Shown here one piece after another: positions 1-7,270 of a stretch of DNA of 14,547 nt; the first letter of the stretch is position 1; each line of letters opens with the position of its first letter. The notes beneath the pieces are model-generated. The model did not search any database. It saw nothing but the letters and a program-made list of their open reading frames with translations, and had not been told where the DNA came from. Made by a program: the position numbers and the translations under genes. The DNA is from an uncultured Pedobacter sp. (lineage in GTDB: Bacteria; Bacteroidota; Bacteroidia; Sphingobacteriales; Sphingobacteriaceae), in NCBI RefSeq assembly GCF_946479715.1, contig NZ_CAMLHF010000147.1, positions 1-14,547 on the forward strand. Direction: 5' to 3'.

Positions 1-46
1 ACCACCGAGATCTACACTCTTTCCCTACACGACGCTCTTCCGATCT
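1..46. other. Illumina P5/TruSeq adapter contamination
   Basis: These bases match the 3' 46 nt of the Illumina universal (P5) adapter, recognisable by ACACTCTTTCCCTACACGAC (14-33) and GCTCTTCCGATCT (34-46). Genomic sequence starts at 47. Read on the minus strand the adapter begins AGATCGGAAGAGC and creates a false end to the glycyl-tRNA synthetase frame, with a TAG at 27-25. It is a library artefact and shows that the window starts at the physical end of an untrimmed contig. Confidence 0.98.
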
Positions 47-1524
47 CTCAACAAGTTTTTCCAGCTTGTTTTGCTTTCAATTAATGCTTGAAGGTCTTTA
101 ATATCAATACGCTGTTGCTCCATTGTATCACGATGACGAATGGTTACCGTATCATCTTCCAATGTCTGGTGGTCAATTGTTAAACAGAATGGTGTACCAA
201 TAGCATCTTGTCTGCGGTAACGTTTACCAATAGCATCTTTTTCTTCATATACACAGTTGAAATCCAGCTTCAAGCTGTTCATAATTTCTCTTGCTTTTTC
301 AGGTAAACCATCTTTTTTTGTAAGCGGGAATATCGCTACCTTAACAGGAGCAAGGCAAGGGTGTAAGCGTAATAACGTTCTGCTATCTTGCTTTTCACCA
401 TCACTAAGATCCTGCTCTTCAAAAGCATTGATCATGGTTAAAAGGAACATACGATCTAAGCCGATAGAAGTTTCTATTACATAAGGCACATAGTTGCCAT
501 ATGGTTTTCCTTCTTCATTAAGATCATTGTCGAAATATTGCATTTTTTTGCCAGAGAATTCCTGGTGCTGTGAAAGATCGAAATCTGTGCGGCTATGGAT
601 ACCTTCTACTTCTTTAAATCCAAACGGGAATTCAAATTCAATATCAGTAGCTGCATTTGCATAGTGTGCAAGTTTAACATGATCATGGTATCTGTATTTT
701 TCGGCAGAGGTGCCTAAAGCTAAATGCCATTTTAAACGAGCTTCTTTCCAGTAAGCAAACCATTTTTTGTCTTCACCCGGACGTACAAAGAATTGCATTT
801 CCATTTGTTCAAACTCGCGCATGCGCATAATAAATTGACGGGCAATTACTTCATTTCTAAAGGCTTTACCTATCTGTGCAATACCAAAAGGAATTTTCAT
901 TCTTCCTGATTTTTGAACGTTAAGGAAGTTTACAAAAATACCTTGAGCAGTTTCAGGGCGTAAGTATATCTCTTCAGCACCTTCGGCCATAGCACCAAAC
1001 TGGGTACTAAACATCAGGTTAAACTGACGTACTTCTGTCCAGTTTTTTGTGCCGCTTACCGGGCATGCTATTTCGTGTTCTTCAATTAATGTTTTTAATT
1101 GCTGCAGGTTTTCAGCTTTTAAAGCCTCATCCATATCAGCTTGCAGCTTTGCAGCTTTATCTGTTTTGCCGTCTTTTTCGTAACGTGCAATTTTATCTTC
1201 TAATAACTGATCGGCACGGTAGCGTTTTTTCGAATCCTTATTATCGATCATAGGATCGTTAAATCCATCAACGTGACCACTTGCTTTCCATATTTTTGGA
1301 TGCATAAATATTGCAGAATCAATACCTACAATATTTTCATGCATTTGTACCATGGCTTTCCACCAATAAGTTTTGATGTTGTTTTTTAATTCTGCTCCTA
1401 ACTGCCCATAATCATATACAGCACTTAGTCCATCATATATTTCGCTGCTTTGGAATACAAAACCATATTCCTTTGCGTGTGATATTACATTTTTAAATTG
1501 CTCGTCGTTAGTATTTTTTGCCAT
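47..1524 (-). CDS. glyS: Glycyl-tRNA synthetase, 3' end lost at contig edge
   Basis: Class II aminoacyl-tRNA synthetase that charges tRNA(Gly) with glycine in the cytoplasm. It is the single-chain homodimeric (eukaryote-like) type, not the split alpha/beta GlyQ/GlyS form. Visible marks are the N-terminal YGFVFQSSEIYDG segment (residues 20-32), YLRPETAQGIFVNF (187-200), motif 2 around FRNEV (222-226) and MREFEQMEMQFF (235-246), motif 3 ETSIGLDRMF (351-360), and a C-terminal anticodon-binding domain from about residue 393. ATG at 1524 is the first start. A TAAGTTTG promoter box lies 7 nt upstream. Residues 1-492 are genomic. Residue 493 is half adapter and the rest of the open frame, ending in DRKSVV, is translated adapter. 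Family lengths suggest that only a few true C-terminal residues are missing. It is divergent from gldA. Confidence 0.96.
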
Positions 1525-1531
1525 AATGATG

Positions 1532-1539
1532 CAAACTTA
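1532..1539 (-). promoter_or_regulatory. Promoter -7 box of glyS
   Basis: TAAGTTTG on the minus strand fits the Bacteroidota consensus TAnnTTTG. It ends 7 nt before the glyS ATG, so transcription should start within a few bases of the codon. No -33 TTG is visible at normal spacing. Confidence 0.55.
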
Positions 1540-1584
1540 GATAAAATATTTTAATGGTTTTCATGAATGCAGTGGTGTTTTTTC

Positions 1585-1592
1585 TACTTTTG
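1585..1592 (+). promoter_or_regulatory. Promoter -7 box of gldA
   Basis: TACTTTTG fits TAnnTTTG and lies 37 nt before the TTG start of gldA, in the 105-bp divergent region shared with glyS. No convincing -33 TTG is seen. Confidence 0.45.
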
Positions 1593-1629
1593 AAAATGAT
1601 CACTCCGGTAAACCTAAAAATTAAATAAA

Positions 1630-2337
1630 TTGAGCATTAAAGTACAGTATTTGTCTAAGTATTACGATAAGCAAAAGGCTGTCGATGAAGTTAGTTTTGA
1701 AGTTAAACCCGGCAAGATATTAGGCTTCCTGGGCCCTAACGGTGCTGGAAAATCTACCACCATGCGCATGCTTACCGGTTATCTGAAGCCAACTTCGGGT
1801 TCAGCTGAACTGTGTGGCTTCGATTCTCAAAGCCAGAGTTTAGAGGTTAGGCGTATAATTGGTTACCTGCCAGAAAACACACCTTTATATACCGATATGT
1901 ATGTGAAAGAGTTTTTATTGTTTGTTGCCAATACTTATAAGCTTCAACACCCTGAACAAAAAGTTAAGGATACTATAGAGGCTGTTGGCTTAGGAGCTGA
2001 GCAACACAAAAAAATAAATATGCTTTCTAAAGGCTACAAGCAAAGGGTAGGGTTGGCTCAGGCAATTATTCATAATCCGGAGATCTTAATCCTTGATGAG
2101 CCTACATCAGGTTTAGATCCAAATCAGCTTACAGACATTCGGGAGTTGATTAAGAAGCTGGGGAAGGACAAAACTGTTATCCTTTCAACACATATTATGC
2201 AAGAAGTAGAAGCCGTTTGCGACGAAGTTATCATCCTCAATAAAGGAAAGATTGTAGCAAATTCCGAAATCTCTGAACTTAAAAAACAACACGAGTCTTC
2301 GTCTCTTGAAGATATTTTTAGAAAACTGACTTCTTAA
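1630..2337 (+). CDS. gldA: GldA-like ABC transporter ATP-binding protein
   Basis: ATPase subunit of the GldA-GldF-GldG ABC transporter, needed for gliding in Flavobacterium and kept in many non-gliding Bacteroidota; the substrate is unknown. Visible motifs are Walker A GPNGAGKST (35-43), GYLPENTPLY in the Q-loop region (78-87), signature LSKGYKQR (132-139), Walker B ILILDEPT (152-159) and H-loop STH (186-188). GYLPE and the STHIMQEVEAVCD stretch are typical of GldA. The start is TTG: an in-frame TAA at 1615-1617 with no ATG or GTG after it leaves no better choice. At 235 residues it is clearly shorter than the roughly 300 of Flavobacterium GldA as I recall it. The core runs almost directly into the C-terminal LEDIFRKLT motif, so a regulatory segment seems to be missing. 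A general ABC-2 ATPase is the alternative, but gldFG nearby supports GldA. Confidence 0.85.
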   Translation: MSIKVQYLSKYYDKQKAVDEVSFEVKPGKILGFLGPNGAGKSTTMRMLTGYLKPTSGSAELCGFDSQSQSLEVRRIIGYLPENTPLYTDMYVKEFLLFVANTYKLQHPEQKVKDTIEAVGLGAEQHKKINMLSKGYKQRVGLAQAIIHNPEILILDEPTSGLDPNQLTDIRELIKKLGKDKTVILSTHIMQEVEAVCDEVIILNKGKIVANSEISELKKQHESSSLEDIFRKLTS

Positions 2338-2456
2338 TGGAATAAGTCAATTGTGCGTTTGTTAATAATTATTTACTGTAGAGTTGTATTTTTTGTAACG
2401 ATTGGCCAAGTTTTTGTATCTAAGGATTATAATTACACAATTTAAATTAAACAGAA

Positions 2457-2996
2457 ATGAAAAAAGTATTTTTACTAACAGCAATTGCAGGTCTTTTTGC
2501 ATTCTCGAGCGTTAAGGCTCAAAAAGATGTTGCTATGACAGGTCCAAAGTTAGGTATTGGAGCTGAGTTTGCATTTCCAATGGGCGACTTTGGTGATGTT
2601 TATAATCTAGGTTTTGGTGGTTCGCTATTGTATCAACATCCAGTAGCTGCTAATTTAAATTTAACTGGTAGCGCAGGCTACACAACTTTCACAGGTAAAA
2701 AGTATGAAGCTGGTGGTGTAACGATTAAAGCAAAAGATGCTGGCTTTATTCCTGTTAAAGCAGGTGCAAGATATTTTGTAGCTGAGAACTTTTATATAGG
2801 TGGTGAACTTGGTGCGGCTTTTTCTACGGCAGATGGTGGTAAAACGGCTTTTGCTTACGCTCCTGGCATTGGTATAGAGTTTCCTGTTTCTGATGGCGGT
2901 GCTATCGAATTAGGTGGACGTTACGAAGGATGGTCAGCCAATTCAACTACAAGTTCTTTCATCGGACTAAGATTAGCATATAATTTCGGTTTATAA
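2457..2996 (+). CDS. Outer-membrane beta-barrel protein (paralog 1)
   Basis: Small secreted barrel-type protein of 179 residues. A Sec signal peptide covers residues 1-21 (basic MKK, hydrophobic core, VKA then Gln, the usual Bacteroidota cleavage context). The mature part alternates glycine and aromatic residues in short strands, for example LGIGAEFAFPMGDFGD, ARYFVAENFYIGGELG and FIGLRLAYNF, as in eight-stranded OmpX/OprF-like barrels. The last residue is Leu after YNFG, not the usual terminal Phe. It is closely related to the gene at 3099-3620. It lies 119 nt after gldA and is followed by a strong terminator, so it is probably expressed on its own or with gldA. A loose promoter match (TATTTTTTG, one base too long) is at 2387-2395. 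The specific role cannot be read from sequence. Confidence 0.85.
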   Translation: MKKVFLLTAIAGLFAFSSVKAQKDVAMTGPKLGIGAEFAFPMGDFGDVYNLGFGGSLLYQHPVAANLNLTGSAGYTTFTGKKYEAGGVTIKAKDAGFIPVKAGARYFVAENFYIGGELGAAFSTADGGKTAFAYAPGIGIEFPVSDGGAIELGGRYEGWSANSTTSSFIGLRLAYNFGL

Positions 2997-3018
2997 TTAA
3001 TATTAACCAAAAAGAGTT

Positions 3019-3050
3019 AAAAGGGCTTCCTAATGGAAGCCCTTTTTTTG
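3019..3050 (+). terminator. Rho-independent terminator after barrel gene 1
   Basis: Perfect stem AAAAGGGCTTCC / GGAAGCCCTTTT (3019-3030 and 3035-3046) with loop TAAT, running into a T7 tract. It starts 22 nt after the stop of the first barrel gene and separates it from the second barrel gene and gldF. Confidence 0.93.
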
Positions 3051-3069
3051 TTATACTAGCTATATTTTA

Positions 3070-3077
3070 TAATATTG
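3070..3077 (+). promoter_or_regulatory. Possible -7 box of barrel gene 2/gldFG unit
   Basis: TAATATTG has one mismatch to TAnnTTTG and lies 21 nt before the ATG at 3099, just after the terminator, where a new promoter is needed for the downstream unit. Confidence 0.35.
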
Positions 3078-3098
3078 CAGCTCATTGAAATTTAACTA

Positions 3099-3620
3099 AT
3101 GAAAAAAATATTTTTCTTAATTCTTACTGCCGGACTTTTTCAATTGGTTACTGCTAAAGCACAATCAGGCGCTCAAATTGCAGAGCCTAGATTAGGGATT
3201 GGATTTGACGTTGGCTTACCTATTGGTGATTTTGGAGACTTTGCAAATTATGGAACAGGTGGTTCTATACTTTATCAGCATCCGATATCAAAATCATTAA
3301 ACATTACCGGAAATGTAGGCTATATCAGATTCAATGGCAAAGAAACTATTGGTACATTGAAATACAGGCAAAGTTTTATTCCGATTAAAGTTGGAGCAAG
3401 ATATTTCTTAACCGAAAATATTTATGGAACAGCTGAAGTTGGGTCGTCTATCGCGACAGCTAACGGCAGTGGAGTTTCTTTTATCTATTCACCTGGTTTG
3501 GGCGTTGAAATCCCTGTTTCACGTACAGGTTCTTTAGACATTGGAGCCAGATATGAGGGATGGACAAAAAATACCGGAACTTTATCATTTATTGGTTTAA
3601 GAGCCGGATATAATTTTTAA
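3099..3620 (+). CDS. Outer-membrane beta-barrel protein (paralog 2)
   Basis: A 173-residue paralog of the protein at 2457-2996; by eye about half of the mature residues align identically, including GDFGD, LYQHP, GARYF, ARYEGW and SFIGLR. A Sec signal peptide covers residues 1-21 (AKA then Gln). The protein ends GYNF, a terminal Phe typical of substrates of the BAM outer-membrane assembly machinery. The two genes are a tandem duplication that has diverged, so both are probably functional. The stop is only 10 nt before the gldF ATG with no terminator between, so this gene very likely shares a transcript with gldF and gldG. That suggests, but does not show, a link with the Gld transporter. No enzymatic residues are evident. 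Confidence 0.85.
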   Translation: MKKIFFLILTAGLFQLVTAKAQSGAQIAEPRLGIGFDVGLPIGDFGDFANYGTGGSILYQHPISKSLNITGNVGYIRFNGKETIGTLKYRQSFIPIKVGARYFLTENIYGTAEVGSSIATANGSGVSFIYSPGLGVEIPVSRTGSLDIGARYEGWTKNTGTLSFIGLRAGYNF

Positions 3621-3630
3621 AAGCAAATGA

Positions 3631-4359
3631 ATGTACGCAGTTTTTAAAAGGGAATTATTCAGTTTGTTAAATTCATTAATGGCTTATATTACCATTGGTG
3701 TGTTTTTGCTAACCTCAGGTTTGCTGCTTTGGTTTTTTCCGGATACCTCGATACTGGATTACGGGTATGCTGAACTCACAGGGTTCTTTAGCCTGGCACC
3801 ATTCCTATTCATGTTTCTGATCCCTGCAATTACCATGCGTTCGTTTGCTGAAGAAAGGAGAGAAGGCACCTATATTTTATTGGCATCAAGGCCATTAACA
3901 GATTGGCAAATTATTCTGGCAAAGTATTTTGCATGTTTGGTACTGGTGTTATTTTCATTAATACCCACACTAATTTATTATTACTCTATTTACAAGCTGG
4001 GTTTGCCAGCCGGGAATATTGATACTGGTGCGGTAATTGGTTCTTATCTGGGCTTAGTGTTACTAGGAAGTGCTTTTGTTGGCATTGGTATATTTGCGTC
4101 ATCTATCACTAAAAATCAGGTTATTGCCTTTGCAGTTGCAGTATTTATCTGCTTTGTAGCGTACAGCGGTTTTGATGCATTGAGCAAAATTTTTTCGATG
4201 CGGTACCTGGAAGGTGTTTTTTTAGGATTAAGTGTAAATCAGCACTATCAATCTATAAGCAGAGGGGTTTTGGATACTCGTGACCTTGTTTATTTTGTCA
4301 GTTTTGGACTGTTCTTTTTGGGAATTACCAAGTTGGTAATAGGAGGGAGAAAATGGTGA
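3631..4359 (+). CDS. gldF: GldF, ABC-2 type permease of gliding transporter
   Basis: Integral inner-membrane permease of 242 residues, partner of GldA and GldG. About six hydrophobic spans are visible: near residues 13-35, 52-68, 98-117, 134-157, 165-182 and 222-237. The ABC-2 family signature follows the second span: MRSFAEERREGTYILLASRP (residues 69-88), a cytoplasmic coupling helix with the typical ExRxGT pattern. Length fits the GldF family. The ATG is 10 nt after the preceding barrel gene. The 3' end overlaps gldG by 7 nt and carries an AGGAGG run that can act as the gldG ribosome-binding site. The transported substrate is unknown; the transporter has been tied to gliding and lipoprotein or adhesin function in Flavobacterium. 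Confidence 0.9.
   Translation: MYAVFKRELFSLLNSLMAYITIGVFLLTSGLLLWFFPDTSILDYGYAELTGFFSLAPFLFMFLIPAITMRSFAEERREGTYILLASRPLTDWQIILAKYFACLVLVLFSLIPTLIYYYSIYKLGLPAGNIDTGAVIGSYLGLVLLGSAFVGIGIFASSITKNQVIAFAVAVFICFVAYSGFDALSKIFSMRYLEGVFLGLSVNQHYQSISRGVLDTRDLVYFVSFGLFFLGITKLVIGGRKW
4341..4349 (+). promoter_or_regulatory. Strong Shine-Dalgarno site for gldG
   Basis: AGGAGGGAG inside the last codons of gldF; AGGAGG ends 6 nt before the gldG ATG at 4353. Such a strong site is notable because Bacteroidota seldom use Shine-Dalgarno pairing. It supports ATG 4353 as the start. Confidence 0.55.
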
Positions 4360-6035
4360 AGTTGAAGAATAGCAAAAGTGTCGGATTAATTGGTCTTTTG
4401 ACAGGACTAATATTACTGAATATTGCATCACAATACGTTTATACCAGGATAGACTTTACAAAAGAGAACCGTTTTACGTTAACACCAAAATCTAAAACGA
4501 TTTTAAAAGAAGCTAAGAAACCAATAACAATTACTGTTTTTCTGGAGGGCGATTTACCGTCGGCTTTTAAGCGTTTGAGAAATGCTACAAAAGATCTGCT
4601 AACTGACTACAAAGTCTATGCAGGTACTGATATTAATATCGAATTTGTTGATCCGATATCCGGGCTGTCTGCGGCCGAGCAGGATACGGCTATCAATCAC
4701 TTATATCAGGTCGGAATAGAGCCTACTACCTTAAATATTAAGAACGATAATGGATTTGCGCAGAAGACAATATTTCCGATGGCAATAGTTGAAGGGAATG
4801 GAAATCAGTTGTCCTTAAAATTGCTGCAAAATCTGGATGCATCAGGCAACTATGAAGAAAATATCAATAATTCTATCCAAAATCTGGAATATCTATTTAC
4901 TTCAGCCATTCAAAAGGTATTGAGCGGACAGCATTCAAGAATTGGATTTACAGAGGGAAATGATGAGCTCTCTGATTTACTTTTAAATGATGCGATAAAA
5001 AGTTTGTCGGATAGTTACGACGTGGGTAGGGTAAACCTTAATCAAATTGATAAAGCGGGTTTAGATAAACTAAAGCTATTGATAATTGCAAAACCCGAAA
5101 AGGAATTTACAGAAACCGAAAAATACAAGATCAATTATTTTGTAATGAACGGTGGCAGGGTAGTTTGGAGTATAGATCAGGTGAGCGCCAGTTTAGATAG
5201 TTTAAGAGGAGCAGGAGAGCAATTGGCTTTTAATAAAAAACTGAATCTTGATGATATGTTGTTTGTATATGGCGCGAGGGTTAACTATGATCTTATAGCC
5301 GATGCTAATTGTGCTGAAATTCCTTTAAGTATGGGTGGACAGCAAGGTCAGATTCAAATGGCACCCTGGGTGTTTTATCCAATTCTAATGCCTGACACAG
5401 CAAATAGTCTGGTAAAAAATATTGATGGAATAAGAAGTGAGTTTGTTAGTACAGTTGATACTATTGCGGTAAAAGGAATCAGTAATAAAGTGATTTTACA
5501 GAGCTCAGCTTATAATAAAGTCCACAATACACCAAAGATGCTTTCGTTGCAAATGGTTGCTGAACAACCAGATCCGCGTGAGTATGCCAGCGTTCAACGA
5601 ACAGTTGGTGTGTTATTGGAAGGTAAATTTCAATCTGTATTTTTAAACAGGCCTGTTCCTGCCGGAATTACTGAACAATATGTTGTGCCTGCAGAGAGTA
5701 AGCCTACAAAAATGATAGTGATTGGGGATGGAGATATCTTCAAAAATCAGATAAGTGCCAGAGACGGGTCTGTTTTTCCATTGGGTTTTGACAGATATAC
5801 GGAAAGAAACTATGGAAATAAGGCGTTGTTATTAAATATTGCCGACTTTTTATCTAATGATGATAATTTGATCTCTTTACGCAATAAAGAAGTTAAGATC
5901 AGGTTGTTGGACAAGGTACGTTTGCGTACCGAAAAGCTACAATGGCAGCTTATTAATGTTGTTTTTCCTTTACTATTGTTAATATCGTTCGCAATTTTTC
6001 AACATTATTACCGCAAACATAAGTATGCAAGGTAA
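4353..6035 (+). CDS. gldG: GldG, periplasmic component of gliding transporter
   Basis: Membrane-anchored partner of the GldAF ABC transporter, 560 residues. An N-terminal span (about residues 9-27) is followed by the family segment ENRFTLTPKSKTILKEAKKPITI (about 37-59, shortened here to its start and end), a large extracytoplasmic domain containing two alpha/beta segments, and a second span near 532-551 just before a basic tail. The topology therefore has both ends anchored and the bulk in the periplasm. Length and the opening segment match the GldG family. The start overlaps the gldF stop by 7 nt, indicating translational coupling. dnaN follows after 34 nt. The domain probably binds or senses the cargo, but no ligand can be named from sequence. 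Confidence 0.9.
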   Translation: MVKLKNSKSVGLIGLLTGLILLNIASQYVYTRIDFTKENRFTLTPKSKTILKEAKKPITITVFLEGDLPSAFKRLRNATKDLLTDYKVYAGTDINIEFVDPISGLSAAEQDTAINHLYQVGIEPTTLNIKNDNGFAQKTIFPMAIVEGNGNQLSLKLLQNLDASGNYEENINNSIQNLEYLFTSAIQKVLSGQHSRIGFTEGNDELSDLLLNDAIKSLSDSYDVGRVNLNQIDKAGLDKLKLLIIAKPEKEFTETEKYKINYFVMNGGRVVWSIDQVSASLDSLRGAGEQLAFNKKLNLDDMLFVYGARVNYDLIADANCAEIPLSMGGQQGQIQMAPWVFYPILMPDTANSLVKNIDGIRSEFVSTVDTIAVKGISNKVILQSSAYNKVHNTPKMLSLQMVAEQPDPREYASVQRTVGVLLEGKFQSVFLNRPVPAGITEQYVVPAESKPTKMIVIGDGDIFKNQISARDGSVFPLGFDRYTERNYGNKALLLNIADFLSNDDNLISLRNKEVKIRLLDKVRLRTEKLQWQLINVVFPLLLLISFAIFQHYYRKHKYAR

Positions 6036-6041
6036 TTTTTA

Positions 6042-6049
6042 TATTTTTG
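6042..6049 (+). promoter_or_regulatory. Promoter -7 box of dnaN
   Basis: TATTTTTG fits TAnnTTTG within the 34-bp gldG-dnaN gap, 20 nt before the dnaN ATG. It would let the clamp gene be transcribed independently of gldFG. No -33 TTG was found, and in T-rich DNA a chance match is possible. Confidence 0.45.
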
Positions 6050-6069
6050 AGAACTGACAAGATCATACT

Positions 6070-7194
6070 ATGAGATTTATTGTATCCACATCAACGTTAT
6101 TAAAACATTTGCAAACAGTAAATGGTGCATCAAGCAGCAGTACTGTTTTGCCTATACTGGAAAATTTCTTATTTGAAATTAAAGACGGAAATTTAACGAT
6201 ATCTGCAACGGACTTACAAACCAGCATGACCACTTCTTTGGCTGTTGAATCTAAAGAAGGCGGTAAAGTAGCTGTGCCGGCAAGAATATTGTTAGATACC
6301 TTAAAGACTTTACCAGATCAACCTATTTCTTTTAATATTGACGATGCATCGTTCTCTATTGAGATTAGTGCAGGAGATGGTAAATATAAATTGAGCGGTG
6401 AAAATGGAGATGATTTTCCAAAAATACCGGTTGTTGAAAATGCTTCGTCTGTAAACTTGCCGGCATCTGTATTGACCGAGGCCATTACCAAAACTATTTT
6501 TGCAGTAAGTAATGATGAGTTAAGACCGGCCATGACCGGAGTTTTTTGTCAATTGTCTGAAGAACACATCACTTTTGTAGCAACCGATGCGCATAAGTTA
6601 GTGAGATACAGACGTATGGATAGTAAAGCAGATAAAACATCTTCTTTTATTCTTCCTAAAAAAGCTTTAACTTTATTGAAAGCAGCATTACCATCAACAG
6701 ATGTGAATGTTTCTGTTGATTATAACGCAACAAGCGCTTTCTTTAAATTTGAGAATATAAACCTGGTTTGTCGTTTGATTGATGAGCGTTATCCAGATTA
6801 TGAAGCGGTAATACCGGCTAATAATCCAAATAAATTAGTGATTGACAGGGCTTTGTTTTTGAATACACTACGCAGGGTAGTTATTTTTGCTAACAAAACC
6901 ACTCACCAGGTAAGGTTAAAAATCAATGGGAGTGAATTAAACATCTCTTCAGAGGATTTAGATTTTGCTAATGAAGCACATGAGCGTTTAAGTTGCCAGT
7001 ACGAAGGAGAAGATCTGGAAATAGGATTTAACGCACGTTTCTTAATTGAAATGCTAAGCAATTTAAGTGGAGAGGAAGTTACATTGGAGCTTTCTACCCC
7101 AAATCGCGCTGGATTGTTAATTCCACAGACTAATGATGAAAATGAAGATGTTTTAATGCTGGTTATGCCAGTAATGTTGAATAATTATAATTAA
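6070..7194 (+). CDS. dnaN: DNA polymerase III beta subunit (sliding clamp)
   Basis: Ring-shaped homodimer that holds DNA polymerase III and many repair enzymes on DNA. The 374 residues fit three clamp domains of about 120 residues each. Recognisable family segments are VLPILENFLFEIKDG (25-39), ISATDLQTSM, RPAMTGVFCQ in domain 2, FVATDAHKLVRYR, and the C-terminal VLMLVMPVML, equivalent to the closing MPxRL strand of E. coli DnaN. ATG 6070 gives the usual N-terminus MRFIVSTSTLLKHL. It sits directly after gldG and far from any dnaA in this window. A hairpin at 7214-7240 lies beyond its end but lacks a good T-tract. Confidence 0.97.
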   Translation: MRFIVSTSTLLKHLQTVNGASSSSTVLPILENFLFEIKDGNLTISATDLQTSMTTSLAVESKEGGKVAVPARILLDTLKTLPDQPISFNIDDASFSIEISAGDGKYKLSGENGDDFPKIPVVENASSVNLPASVLTEAITKTIFAVSNDELRPAMTGVFCQLSEEHITFVATDAHKLVRYRRMDSKADKTSSFILPKKALTLLKAALPSTDVNVSVDYNATSAFFKFENINLVCRLIDERYPDYEAVIPANNPNKLVIDRALFLNTLRRVVIFANKTTHQVRLKINGSELNISSEDLDFANEAHERLSCQYEGEDLEIGFNARFLIEMLSNLSGEEVTLELSTPNRAGLLIPQTNDENEDVLMLVMPVMLNNYN

Positions 7195-7213
7195 TACTCA
7201 TTTAAATATTTTG

Positions 7214-7240
7214 GATGGCTTGGTTTTTGGCCAGGTCATC
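7214..7240 (+). other. RNA hairpin between dnaN and lipoprotein gene
   Basis: GATGGCTTGG (7214-7223) pairs with CCAGGTCATC (7231-7240) over 10 bp with two G-U wobbles and a 7-nt loop. The following stretch, GTTGTTTAGTG, is a poor T-tract. It may be a weak terminator for dnaN or a structured leader of the lipoprotein mRNA. Confidence 0.4.
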
Positions 7241-7270
7241 GTTGTTTAGTGTAATTTTAATAATACTACT

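Noticed and set aside
25..46. C-terminal RDRKSVV and stop of glycyl-tRNA synthetase as a natural end
   Set aside because: These codons are reverse-complemented Illumina adapter; only residues 1-492 and two bases of codon 493 are genomic.
2338..2456. Terminator, small gene or clear promoter between gldA and the first barrel gene
   Set aside because: No stable hairpin or coding frame was found, and the best promoter match (TATTTTTTG at 2387) has the wrong internal spacing.
1630..7194. The gld-barrel-dnaN region as a new secretion or defence system
   Set aside because: Each gene except the two barrels belongs to a known family with an ordinary role, and nothing such as nucleases, toxins or effectors points to defence or secretion cargo.
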